From: Parazoarcus communis SWub3 = DSM 12120 | GTDB lineage: Bacteria; Pseudomonadota; Gammaproteobacteria; Burkholderiales; Rhodocyclaceae | Reading direction: 5' to 3' | Assembly (NCBI RefSeq): GCF_003226565.1 | Contig: NZ_QKOE01000001.1 | Location: 1-64,000, forward strand | Length of the DNA: 64,000 bases | Shown here: piece after piece, positions 18,083 through 26,432 of the stretch | Numbering within the stretch: the first letter of the stretch is position 1 | How the letters are laid out: each line of letters starts with the position of its first letter | Notes under the pieces: model-generated | What the model was told of the DNA's origin: nothing | Database searches by the model: none | What the model saw: only the letters and a program-made list of their open reading frames with translations | Made by a program: the position numbers and the translations under genes

Positions 18083-19255
18083 ATGGCAAGCAAACCCCTC
18101 AGCGGCGTGAAGGTGCTCGACTTCACCCAGCTCCTGCCCGGGCCGATGTGCACCCTGCACCTGGCCGACATGGGCGCCGACGTGATCAAGATCGAGCCGC
18201 CCGGCGGCGAAGCCGGGCGTGGCCCGGCCGGCACGCCGATCTCGCACTTCTTCCTGGCGGTGAACCGCAACAAGCGCTCGCTGGCGATCAACCTGCGCGC
18301 CGACGGCGCGCGCGAGATCATCCATTCGTTGGCCAAGGACGCCGACGTCGTGGTGGAGGGCTTCCGCCCCGGCGTGATGAGCCGGCTCGGCATCGGCTAT
18401 GACGATCTCAAGGCGATCAACCCGAAGCTGGTGTACTGCGCGATCAGCGGCTACGGCCAGGACGGCCCGCTCGCCGAGCTCGGCGGCCACGACATCAACT
18501 ACCAGAGCTACGCCGGCATCCTGGAACAGAGCGCCGCACCGGGCGGCAAGCCGCATCCGGGCAACTTCCCGATCGCCGACCTTGCCGGCGGCGCGCTGTC
18601 GGCGGCGATGGCAGTCCTCGCCGCCCTCTTCGACGCCCAGCGCAGCGGCCAGGGCCGCTTCATCGACGTGTCGATGACCGACTGCGCGATGGCGCTCAAC
18701 GTCCAGCCGCTGGCCAGCCTGCACACCTGGAAGCAGCCGGTTCCCGCCGGCCACGACACCTTGTCCGGCGGCCTGCCCTGCTACGGCACCTACGAAACCG
18801 CCGATGGCCGCCATCTGGCGGTCGGCGCGCTCGAACCGAAATTCTGGCAGGCCTTCTGCGCCGCTGCCGGTTGCCCGGAGCTGAGCAAGAGCGGCTGGGC
18901 GGCAGGCAAATCCGGCGCAGCGGTGAAAACCCAGGTCGCACAGATCATCAAGGCGCGCACCCTGGCGGAATGGACCGCAGCGCTGGCCGGCGTGGACGCC
19001 TGCGTGAGCCCGGTGCTGCGCATCGACGAGGTGCTCGCCCACCCCCTCACCGCCGCGCGCGCCATGACGGTGGACACGCCGCTGCCCGACGGCGGCAGCG
19101 CACCCTACTTCGCCTTCCCGGTGAAGATGAGCGACTACGCCTTCTCGCTCGACCGCCCGCCGCCCGCGGTCGGCGAACACAGCGAGACGGTGCTGCGCGA
19201 ACTCGGTCACGGCGAGGACGCCATCGCGGCGCTCAGGGCCGCCGGCGCGATCTGA
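18083..19255 (+). CDS. CaiB/BaiF family III CoA-transferase fold, alpha-methylacyl-CoA racemase-like
   Basis: 390 residues. It starts LSGVKVLDFTQLLPGPMCT and has VEGFRPGVMSRLG. Three positions match the acid/base residues of alpha-methylacyl-CoA racemases: His136 in GHDINY, Asp166 in IADLAGG, and Glu251 in LEPKFW. The family also contains true CoA-transferases, which use a catalytic Asp in a similar region, so the racemase call is a judgement from GHDINY and ALEPKFW. A racemase would interconvert the 25R/25S methyl centre of a cholesterol-type C26 or C27 acid so that the acyl-CoA dehydrogenase can act. Its position between acyl-CoA dehydrogenases and a CoA ligase supports this. Confidence 0.8.
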   Translation: MASKPLSGVKVLDFTQLLPGPMCTLHLADMGADVIKIEPPGGEAGRGPAGTPISHFFLAVNRNKRSLAINLRADGAREIIHSLAKDADVVVEGFRPGVMSRLGIGYDDLKAINPKLVYCAISGYGQDGPLAELGGHDINYQSYAGILEQSAAPGGKPHPGNFPIADLAGGALSAAMAVLAALFDAQRSGQGRFIDVSMTDCAMALNVQPLASLHTWKQPVPAGHDTLSGGLPCYGTYETADGRHLAVGALEPKFWQAFCAAAGCPELSKSGWAAGKSGAAVKTQVAQIIKARTLAEWTAALAGVDACVSPVLRIDEVLAHPLTAARAMTVDTPLPDGGSAPYFAFPVKMSDYAFSLDRPPPAVGEHSETVLRELGHGEDAIAALRAAGAI

Positions 19256-19325
19256 ACCCGCCGCCGTCCCGCGCATGGTCATGCCAGTCGGGACGATCAC
19301 ACGACAACCACACGACGGAGACATC

Positions 19326-20948
19326 ATGAATCCACGCAGCTTCAGCCTCGCGGACCTGTTCGCGATCACCGCCGAGACCGTACCCGAGCGCGACGCGCTC
19401 ATCATCGGCGACAACCGCCGCAGCTACCGCGAGATGGCCGAACGCGTTGACCAGCTCGCCGCCTGGCTGCACGCCCAGGGCATCGGCCAGGGCGACGTCG
19501 TCGGCCTGCAGATGTACAACTCGCCGGAGTACCTCGAGGCCTTCCTCGCCGCCTGCCGTGTGCGCGCAGTACCGGCCAACATCAACTACCGCTACGTCGC
19601 CGACGAATTGCGCTACATCTACGACAACGCCGGCATCAAGGCCTTGTTCTACAGCGCCGAACTCGAACCCGCCGTGACCGAGGTGCTCGACGCCGCACCG
19701 GGCCTGACCGTGAAGGTGCGCACCGGCGGCGGCACGCCGGCGCTCGCCGGCGCCGTCGCCTACGAGAACGCGCTGCTCGATGACACCCGCGCCTTGCAGG
19801 GCATCCGCTGCAGCGACGACGACCTCTCGCTGCTCTACACCGGCGGCACCACCGGCAAGCCCAAGGGCGTGATGTGGCCGCACAAGGATCTCTTCTTCGG
19901 CAGCCTGGGTGGCGGCGGCTTCTACGCCCCCGCCGACGGCCCGGTCAAGACCCCCGAAGAGCTCGCCGACCGCATCCGCAAGGCGCATCCGATGCGCTTC
20001 ATGCCGGTCGCCCCGCTGATGCACGGCGCTGCGCACTGGGCAACCATGGTGTCACTGTTCGCCGGCCACACCGTGGTGCTCAACGACCAGCACCACTTCA
20101 ATGCAGAGCACGTGCTCGACATCGCCGCGACACAGAAGCTCAACGGCATCACCCTCGTCGGCGACGCCATGGCGCTGCCCATCCTCGACGCCCTCAAGGC
20201 CCACCCCGGGCGCTGGGACCTGTCCACCCTGTTCCTGTTCGGCAATGGCGGGGCCGTGATGTCGGCCCACATCAAGGAGGCTCTCAAGCCCTTCCTGCCC
20301 GCCAACGTATACTTCAGTGACGGCATCGGCTCGTCCGAGGGCGGCCAGCTCGGCATGGGCGCCAAGCCGATCGAGGGCGGCATGATCAAGATCGCCGCCC
20401 GCCCCGACCTCAAGGTCGTTGTCGACGGCAAGCGCATCGCCGCTACCGGCGAGTCCGGCATCCTCGCCCGCAGCGGCTACCTGCCCCTGGGCTATTACCG
20501 CGACCCGGTGAAGACCGCCGAGACCTTCGTCACCATTGACGGCACCCGTTACGCGATCACCGGGGATGCCGCCAAAGTAGCGGAAGACGGCTCGATCATC
20601 GTCTTCGGACGCGGCAACAACTGCATCAACACCGGTGGAGAGAAAGTCTTTCCCGAGGAAGTCGAAGAGGTATTGCGCATGAGCCCGCAAATCCTGGATG
20701 CCGTCGTTGTCGGGCTGCCCGATCCACGCTGGGGCCAGAGGGTCACGGCGGTGGTGTCAGTGCGCCCAGGATTGGCGCTCGACGTCGAAGCACTCAAGGC
20801 GCTGTGCCACACCCACCTTGCCGGTTACAAGGTACCCAAAGAGATCGTGACGGTGGCCGAAGTGCTGCGCTCGGCTGCGGGCAAGGCAAACTACGTCTGG
20901 GCCAAGGAGATCGCTCAGCGCACCGTCGGCTCCCCTGCCACGACCTGA
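19326..20948 (+). CDS. Steroid side-chain acyl-CoA ligase, FadD19-like
   Basis: 540 residues from the ATG at 19326 (ACGGAGA upstream; the frame extends to 19275 without conserved sequence). ANL-superfamily adenylate-forming enzyme with the P-loop YTGGTTGKPKGVMW, DGIGSSEGG at the adenine site, TGDAAKVAEDG, and the C-terminal lysine region SAAGKANY. The insertion after the P-loop and the GVMW ending resemble actinobacterial FadD19/FadD17, which activate C24-C26 steroid side-chain carboxylates. It is the last gene of the operon. Cholesterol-type or bile-acid-type carboxylates are both possible substrates. Confidence 0.88.
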   Translation: MNPRSFSLADLFAITAETVPERDALIIGDNRRSYREMAERVDQLAAWLHAQGIGQGDVVGLQMYNSPEYLEAFLAACRVRAVPANINYRYVADELRYIYDNAGIKALFYSAELEPAVTEVLDAAPGLTVKVRTGGGTPALAGAVAYENALLDDTRALQGIRCSDDDLSLLYTGGTTGKPKGVMWPHKDLFFGSLGGGGFYAPADGPVKTPEELADRIRKAHPMRFMPVAPLMHGAAHWATMVSLFAGHTVVLNDQHHFNAEHVLDIAATQKLNGITLVGDAMALPILDALKAHPGRWDLSTLFLFGNGGAVMSAHIKEALKPFLPANVYFSDGIGSSEGGQLGMGAKPIEGGMIKIAARPDLKVVVDGKRIAATGESGILARSGYLPLGYYRDPVKTAETFVTIDGTRYAITGDAAKVAEDGSIIVFGRGNNCINTGGEKVFPEEVEEVLRMSPQILDAVVVGLPDPRWGQRVTAVVSVRPGLALDVEALKALCHTHLAGYKVPKEIVTVAEVLRSAAGKANYVWAKEIAQRTVGSPATT

Positions 20949-20959
20949 AGCCTTCCTCC

Positions 20960-20986
20960 CCGGCGGGTGCCACATCCGCCCGCCGG
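20960..20986 (+). terminator. Hairpin after the side-chain operon
   Basis: CCGGCGGG and CCCGCCGG form an 8-base stem with an 11-base loop, 11 bases after the ligase stop. There is no T-run, so termination may be weak or need Rho. Confidence 0.5.
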
Positions 20987-21020
20987 ACAAGTGGCTTATA
21001 AGCATGAACGCAGCCACACT

Positions 21021-21323
21021 TCAAAATCGGGAGTCGTTCTCACAAGGTATTCCGTCGTTGTCGCCATCCATTTTGGTGTTTGGACAGTTCCTTACGAAAT
21101 ACTCCGCCTCTGCTCTTGAGCGCATTTGGCTGCAATGCTGCCGGCCATCACATGAGAACCTTTCTACTGGCTGCGCGACGGCAGTATTGGGTATCTGAAC
21201 GGCTTGGGGCTCCATCTCAAGTTCAACCAGCGTCGTCGCACTGTTCTTCTGGTAGTAATTCCAGCCCACAAACGCGATCAGCGCGTAAATTATTAGCTTC
21301 TTCAAGATCTCACCCACTCCCAT
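21021..21323 (-). CDS. Small membrane-anchored Excalibur-domain protein
   Basis: 100 residues. One N-terminal membrane segment (about residues 8-22, KLIIYALIAFVGW) is followed by an extracytoplasmic region and a C-terminal Excalibur motif: three cysteines and NTKMDGDNDGIPCEND, an EF-hand-like calcium-binding loop. In other bacteria such domains accompany nucleases or cold-shock proteins; none is next to it here. The surrounding bases are noticeably less GC-rich than the neighbours. It lies between two terminator-like hairpins, so it is probably a separate transcript. No link to steroid metabolism is evident. The exact start is uncertain, as no clear ribosome site precedes the ATG at 21323. 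Confidence 0.75.
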   Translation of the reverse strand: MGVGEILKKLIIYALIAFVGWNYYQKNSATTLVELEMEPQAVQIPNTAVAQPVERFSCDGRQHCSQMRSRAEAEYFVRNCPNTKMDGDNDGIPCENDSRF

Positions 21324-21446
21324 GCATACACGTAGCCGTAGAGCATACCGCTTCGCCCTGGATGACCGCTATCCGAATGAGACGACGATCGACGGTTGGT
21401 AGCCAGCGGCATCCTCTCGACATCGTCAACAACCGCTTCAGGTCAA

Positions 21447-21484
21447 CAAAAATGCCCGCCGGGCATGATGCACCGGCGGGCATT
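21447..21484 (-). terminator. Terminator of the DUF1329-DUF1302 operon
   Basis: AATGCCCGCCGG pairs with CCGGCGGGCATT around a 10-base loop. Read on the minus strand it is followed by a T-run (AAAAA at 21447-21451 on the plus strand). It lies just past the DUF1302 stop. Confidence 0.9.
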
Positions 21485-21502
21485 GAGGACGACAGTCGCT
21501 GA

Positions 21503-23128
21503 TCAGAAGGTGTACTTCACCACCAGAGACAGTTGGTCACGATCGGTCAGCTGACGGTTCTTGACCGGGTCCAGATCCGCCTCGCCAAAATAGCCCAGAT
21601 AGGTCAGGCCGATCTGCAGGTTGCGGCGATAGGTCATCGTCGCGCCGATGCTCATGCGATGGTCACCCTCACCCATGCCGAGGTTGCCTTGCAGGGTGCG
21701 CCCCTTGAGCTGGCGCGAGTAGCTGATCGGCACCCCAAGTTCCCAGTTTTCGATGATGCCCGGGTAGGTCAACGCCAGGGTGGAGGCAAATGCCAGACCG
21801 TGGCTGCCAAAGTTCAGATCGTCCGACAGCGGGGTGATTCCGAACTGGTTGGTGATCGCCGTTGCCCCCGGCACCCGACGAGCCTCGGCGCCACGGACAT
21901 CGGTATAGGCCAGTTCCGCCAGGAAATTGGCCTGCGGTGCAAGGAAGGTTCGACCCAGGTTGATGAAGGTATTGACGTTCATCTGCAACACATCGGCCTT
22001 GGTCGCGGTCGGCAGGGTACGGAACTGGCCGCCGAGGTTGGCCTGGGTGTTTACCAGCGCGGGGGCATCCTTGCGGTAGGAGATCTCCCCACCCAGGGTC
22101 GCGATGCCGAAGGTGGTGCTGAAAGTCGCCCCCAGCATCTTGATGTTGTCGAAGTAGCGGTGACGGAAGTTGGGCCCGGCCGGATCGAAGTAGTTGATAT
22201 CCACCATCGGCGCACGGTCGTGGTAGTTCAGGTAGATCAGGCCGATCTCGGTTTCGTCGGTGACGCGATACTTGGCCCCCACCCCCCACTGCCCGGTCTT
22301 GCCCGGCGTATCGTCCTTGGCGCGGGGCGTGGTACATACCCGCTGTCCACCAATCGTCATGTAACCCAGGCAGCTCGCACCCGGACCGACGATATCGGAC
22401 GTACTCATGAACGAACCCGGTGCATTGACCAGCGTCTTGTGCCAGTTGTACTGGACATGGGCCATCAGTGACAGCTTGTCATTGACCTCATACAGCATCG
22501 AGACCTGGTCTTCCGGCAGCAACTGGTCCTTGACCTCGGTTCCGGGGATGCCGGCCTTGGTGCCGTCCGCAGGCCCCTGCGCACCCGAAATACCGGGGAT
22601 GAAAAGGGTTTCGCCCCAGGACACGACGTGCTTGCCCAGACGTACCGTGGCACGGCCTTGCTCGCCGATGTCGAACGAGGTGTAGCCGTAAGCATCCAGG
22701 ATGCGGCTGTAACCGCCATGATAGTGTCGGGTCTTGCTCGAGAAGCGGTCCGCCGCCCCGGTCTTGTTCGGATAGGTGGCCGCGCTGTTGTCATTGCCCT
22801 GGTGATACACATCGTCATAGAAGCTACTGGCCGACAGGATGAAGCCGGAGCTGCCTTTCTTGAGATGGGTATCGAGCAGCAGGCTCAGACGGTTCGAAGT
22901 CAGTGCGCCCTTGTCGAAATTGTTGTTGCCGTCGTTACCCGCCGCGTTCGCCGCGAGCAGCGAATCCTGATCTTCCAGACGGGTGGATAGCGTATAGGTG
23001 GTGGTCAGCCGCGACTCGAACACCATGCCATTGTCAAACTCGATCGTATCGAAGGCCATTACCGAGCCGACCGAACCCATACCGATCACTGCCAGCGCGA
23101 TCGGCTTCATCTTCTTGTGCAGTTTCAT
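21503..23128 (-). CDS. DUF1302-family outer-membrane beta-barrel protein
   Basis: 541 residues with a signal peptide (about 1-25, cleavage near VMA-F). Alternating hydrophobic strands run throughout, and the C-terminus ends in aromatic VVKYTF, the usual outer-membrane insertion signal. DUF1302 proteins are porin-like and almost always encoded beside DUF1329 proteins. GGGAG lies eight bases before the ATG. The operon carries an operator-like palindrome at its promoter, shared with core steroid genes, so a channel for steroid uptake across the outer membrane is a strong inference. No experimental function is assumed. Confidence 0.9.
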   Translation of the reverse strand: MKLHKKMKPIALAVIGMGSVGSVMAFDTIEFDNGMVFESRLTTTYTLSTRLEDQDSLLAANAAGNDGNNNFDKGALTSNRLSLLLDTHLKKGSSGFILSASSFYDDVYHQGNDNSAATYPNKTGAADRFSSKTRHYHGGYSRILDAYGYTSFDIGEQGRATVRLGKHVVSWGETLFIPGISGAQGPADGTKAGIPGTEVKDQLLPEDQVSMLYEVNDKLSLMAHVQYNWHKTLVNAPGSFMSTSDIVGPGASCLGYMTIGGQRVCTTPRAKDDTPGKTGQWGVGAKYRVTDETEIGLIYLNYHDRAPMVDINYFDPAGPNFRHRYFDNIKMLGATFSTTFGIATLGGEISYRKDAPALVNTQANLGGQFRTLPTATKADVLQMNVNTFINLGRTFLAPQANFLAELAYTDVRGAEARRVPGATAITNQFGITPLSDDLNFGSHGLAFASTLALTYPGIIENWELGVPISYSRQLKGRTLQGNLGMGEGDHRMSIGATMTYRRNLQIGLTYLGYFGEADLDPVKNRQLTDRDQLSLVVKYTF

Positions 23129-23160
23129 GCTGCGTACTCCCTATCGTTTGCTCGGCTCGC

Positions 23161-24543
23161 TCACTGGCCCATCGCACGCAGCGCGGCGGGAGTGTACATG
23201 TCGGGAGTCAGGTCACCGGCGTTGAGAACCCACGCCTTGTCACGCTCCTGGATCAGGTTGAATCCGACGTAGGCCCCAGCATTGAGGTCGTGGTAAAAGG
23301 CGGTGCCGGCCTGCCAAGCATTCAGATCAAAAGCGTAAAAGTGGTTGATGAAGGCGTGCTGCCACAACTGGCCTCGTTGGTCGTAGTAGTCGCCTACAGA
23401 GGCTTGCCAAGTATCTTCATCGATGAAAAGCACACGTTTTCCGAAAGCGTGACGATAGCCTTCCTTGAGGTTGCCCTCGAGCACCCATACTCGGCGCAGC
23501 TCATAGCGCATGAAATCGGGCTTTGCATGGCCTTTGGTGAGCAGATCGGCATATTTCACGCTCTTCGAATGGATTCGGTAGGCATTAGCAGGGATGTACA
23601 TCTCCTTCTTGCCATGAAGCTTCCATTCGTAACGACTGGGATCACCGTTCATCAGGCGGTCTTGGTCAATGGTCATCTTGCCGCCCGTCCCCCCCATTGG
23701 GGAGTCGAAACCGTAGGTCGGCAACTGACGCACACGACGGGTGCCCGGGTCGTACTGCCAGGCCAGACGCTTGGCCTTGGCAAAGTTGACCGGCTCCTGC
23801 GACGCTGTGAAGCTGCCACGATCACGCTCCGGCAACAGGGTGCCCGAGATCGAGTAGGCCATCAGCCCTTCCATCGGTTTGCCAACTTCGCCCGGCGAGG
23901 TCACCACGTTGAGGTTCTTGTTCACCTGGCGGCCCCAAGTGATACTGCCATTCGACGAGACATCGGCGGTATCGCGGACCACGTGCTCAGTGAAGGCGCG
24001 GTACGGGAAGTTCATGTTGGCCAGGACTTCCAGCGGGGCCTTCGGGATCGGGAAGCCAACCGGCCCCTTGTAGCCGGTGTAACCCAGCCCGCCGTCGATC
24101 AGCTCGGCCTCAAGCGCATTCTTCTTCGCCACCTCGCAGATCACATCCGGATAGCGGAAATCGCGGCGCCCCTGGTAGACCGGCATGCGGAAAGTATCCG
24201 GGAAGCGCTTGAACATGGCCTTCTGGCCCTCGCTCAGCTTGTCCGCGTACTTGTCCATGTTGGCCGCGGTGATTTCGAACAGCGGCTTGTCCTCCGGATA
24301 GACATCGACCGGATGCTGCCCGGCGTGCAGGGTGTATTCGACATGCGGAGGCTTGCCCAGCCACTTGCCGGAGAAGGCGGGGATGCTGCCATCGGCGTTG
24401 CCGGCGGCTTCGGCGCCGACACAGGTCAGCTCCTTGCCCAGTTTGGCGGCCTCCGCCTCGCTGACCTTCGCGATCGCGTTGCCGGCCGCGATCGACATGG
24501 CAATTGTCGTCATGACCGGTATCCAGACGCGGGTTTTGTTCAT
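23161..24543 (-). CDS. DUF1329-family exported protein
   Basis: 460 residues with a clear signal peptide (about 1-25, cleavage near AIA-K). DUF1329 proteins are periplasmic or outer-membrane-associated and have a LolA/LolB-like half-barrel fold that can hold lipids. AAGGAGAC precedes the ATG at 24543. The DUF1302 gene follows after 32 bases. Together with the YCF48 and RND genes at 7852-11273 it forms a four-part envelope set that recurs in hydrophobic-substrate degraders. Carriage of steroids through the periplasm is inferred. An operator-like site lies 132 bases upstream. Confidence 0.9.
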   Translation of the reverse strand: MNKTRVWIPVMTTIAMSIAAGNAIAKVSEAEAAKLGKELTCVGAEAAGNADGSIPAFSGKWLGKPPHVEYTLHAGQHPVDVYPEDKPLFEITAANMDKYADKLSEGQKAMFKRFPDTFRMPVYQGRRDFRYPDVICEVAKKNALEAELIDGGLGYTGYKGPVGFPIPKAPLEVLANMNFPYRAFTEHVVRDTADVSSNGSITWGRQVNKNLNVVTSPGEVGKPMEGLMAYSISGTLLPERDRGSFTASQEPVNFAKAKRLAWQYDPGTRRVRQLPTYGFDSPMGGTGGKMTIDQDRLMNGDPSRYEWKLHGKKEMYIPANAYRIHSKSVKYADLLTKGHAKPDFMRYELRRVWVLEGNLKEGYRHAFGKRVLFIDEDTWQASVGDYYDQRGQLWQHAFINHFYAFDLNAWQAGTAFYHDLNAGAYVGFNLIQERDKAWVLNAGDLTPDMYTPAALRAMGQ

Positions 24544-24674
24544 CTAAGTCTCCTTCCTGGTGGGAGTGTTGTGAGTCCCGATTGATCCAGCGAAACCGAT
24601 GCAAGGACGCCTCTCTCGAATCTCGTCGCCTCTTGCATCTGTTTGCATTGTTTTGCTTCCGGGTCACCCCTCAC

Positions 24675-24691
24675 ATCGTCCGATGAGACTA
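24675..24691 (+). promoter_or_regulatory. Operator-like palindrome, site 4
   Basis: ATCGTCCGATGAGACTA, upstream of the minus-strand DUF1329-DUF1302 operon. It differs from the consensus only at the first G of the right half-site. Confidence 0.72.
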
Positions 24692-24715
24692 AATCGGCAT
24701 CGGCACCGGGATATT

Positions 24716-26416
24716 TCAATCCCGCGCTGCAGCAAGCAAGCTACTGCGCAACGGTCCCTTTAGCAGTTTGCCCGCCGGATTGCGGGGCAGCGCATCCTTC
24801 ACCACCTGAACGATCGCCGGCACCTTGTAGGCTGCCAGATGCGTGCCAACGTGGGCACGGACGGCAGCGGCGTCAAGCATCGCCCCCTCGCGGACGGAAA
24901 CGACCGCTGCGGCCGCTTCGCCCGTCTCGTCGTCAGGCACCGCGAAGACCGCTGCCTCGAGCACGTCGGGCAACTGCAGCAGGCAGGACTCGACCTCCGC
25001 CGCTGCGATCTTCTCGCCACAACGGTTGATCACATCCTTGATCCGGTCCACGACGAACAGGAAGCCCTCATCATCCAGATACCCGACATCGCCGGTATGG
25101 AACCACCCATCCCGCATCGCCCCCACGGTGGCTTCCGGATTGCGCCAGTACCCCTGCATCACGGTGACTCCACGCAGGCAGATCTCGCCCGGCTCCCCGG
25201 CCGGCAGGGGCGCACCGGAGGCGTCCACCACCCTCAGCTCGACAATCGGCGAAAGCATCCCCGACGCGCGTGGCTTGTAGGCGAACAGCGCCCCCGACAC
25301 GGCAGCGCCGACACCATTGGTTTCCGTCAGGCCGAAGCCAATGCCGGACAGGGAATTGGGGCGTCGGCGCAGCACCTCGTCGATCAGGCGTTGCGGCAAA
25401 CCTGCACCGCCAAACCCCAGGCCTCCCAGCGTACCGGTCAGCGCGGCATCGTCGAAACCGGGCTGTGCCAGCAGTTGCATCACCATCGATGGTGCGCCGT
25501 TGAACTGGGTGATGCGCTCGTCACGGATCAGCTCGATCGCCTGAGCGGGGTCCCAGCGACTGACAAACACCAGTTGCCGGCCATTGCGCAGTGAGCTGAG
25601 CAATTGTGCATGCAGACCACTGACGTGAAACAGGGGCACCGCGGTCAGCGTGGTCGGTGCCAAACCCTTCGCCATCAATGCGGCGACCGCTTCCGGCGAT
25701 GTCATCCCCGACAGGGCACCAATGTAGTCGATGTTGAACAGAGCCTGACAGACAGCGCGCTGGGTGGACAACACCCCCTTGGCACGGCTGGTGGCACCCG
25801 AAGTGAACAAGATCAGTGCTGGGTCGTCCGGGCCCAGTGCAGGCAAGGCCGCTGGAGGCACCGCCTGCGCCACCACGACCCGGTAGTCCTCGACGCCGCT
25901 TGTCGGTGCTGCCCCATCCACACACAGGATGCGGCAACCCGGCACCTGGGCGTCACCGCCGATGCGTGCCAGACGGTCACTGTCACAAGCCAGCACACAA
26001 GGTTCGACATCAGCCAGCGCTGCATGCAGCTCCTCACCCAGTCCAAAACTGTTGAGCGGCGCCGGTACTGCACCGATCAGGGCCGCAGCGACGAACACCA
26101 CTGCCCATTCCGGACGATTGCGCATCGCGATCGCAACCCGGTCACCCGGCTGCACACCCCATGCCTGCAGGCAAGCCGCCAACGCATCGGCCTCGGCGAA
26201 CAGGCGATCAAAGGTCCACACCTCGCCCTGATAGCGGATGAAAGGCTTGCCGGCATGGCTGCGCGCACTGGCAAGCAGCGCAGGCAGATTGGGAAAGGCA
26301 TTACGATACATGCGCATGAGCTGGCCGTTGACCGGCTGCTCGATCACCTCGAAAGGGGCGCCAGGTGCGGTTAGCTGCGCACGTACCGTGCTGGCCAGTT
26401 CTGATAGCTGAGACAT
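24716..26416 (-). CDS. Class I adenylate-forming acyl-CoA ligase
   Basis: 566 residues from the ATG at 26416 (the frame extends to 26530). It has the P-loop variant FTSGATSRAKGV, FGLTETNG, TGDVGYLDDEG, and RNPAGKLLKG with the catalytic lysine near the C-terminus. The Ser-Gly-Ala-Thr P-loop differs slightly from the common SGTTG but keeps the lysine. The metallo-beta-lactamase-fold gene lies 16 bases upstream, so they are co-transcribed. The substrate is unknown; in this setting a steroid or HIP-type propionate side chain, as for FadD3, is possible but unproven. Confidence 0.88.
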   Translation of the reverse strand: MSQLSELASTVRAQLTAPGAPFEVIEQPVNGQLMRMYRNAFPNLPALLASARSHAGKPFIRYQGEVWTFDRLFAEADALAACLQAWGVQPGDRVAIAMRNRPEWAVVFVAAALIGAVPAPLNSFGLGEELHAALADVEPCVLACDSDRLARIGGDAQVPGCRILCVDGAAPTSGVEDYRVVVAQAVPPAALPALGPDDPALILFTSGATSRAKGVLSTQRAVCQALFNIDYIGALSGMTSPEAVAALMAKGLAPTTLTAVPLFHVSGLHAQLLSSLRNGRQLVFVSRWDPAQAIELIRDERITQFNGAPSMVMQLLAQPGFDDAALTGTLGGLGFGGAGLPQRLIDEVLRRRPNSLSGIGFGLTETNGVGAAVSGALFAYKPRASGMLSPIVELRVVDASGAPLPAGEPGEICLRGVTVMQGYWRNPEATVGAMRDGWFHTGDVGYLDDEGFLFVVDRIKDVINRCGEKIAAAEVESCLLQLPDVLEAAVFAVPDDETGEAAAAVVSVREGAMLDAAAVRAHVGTHLAAYKVPAIVQVVKDALPRNPAGKLLKGPLRSSLLAAARD

Positions 26417-26432
26417 CGACTTCTCCTGAAAA

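Noticed and set aside
24716-26416. Naming the ligase FadD3
   Set aside because: Its P-loop (SGATS) and length differ from the FadD3 sequence I remember; the function is left open.
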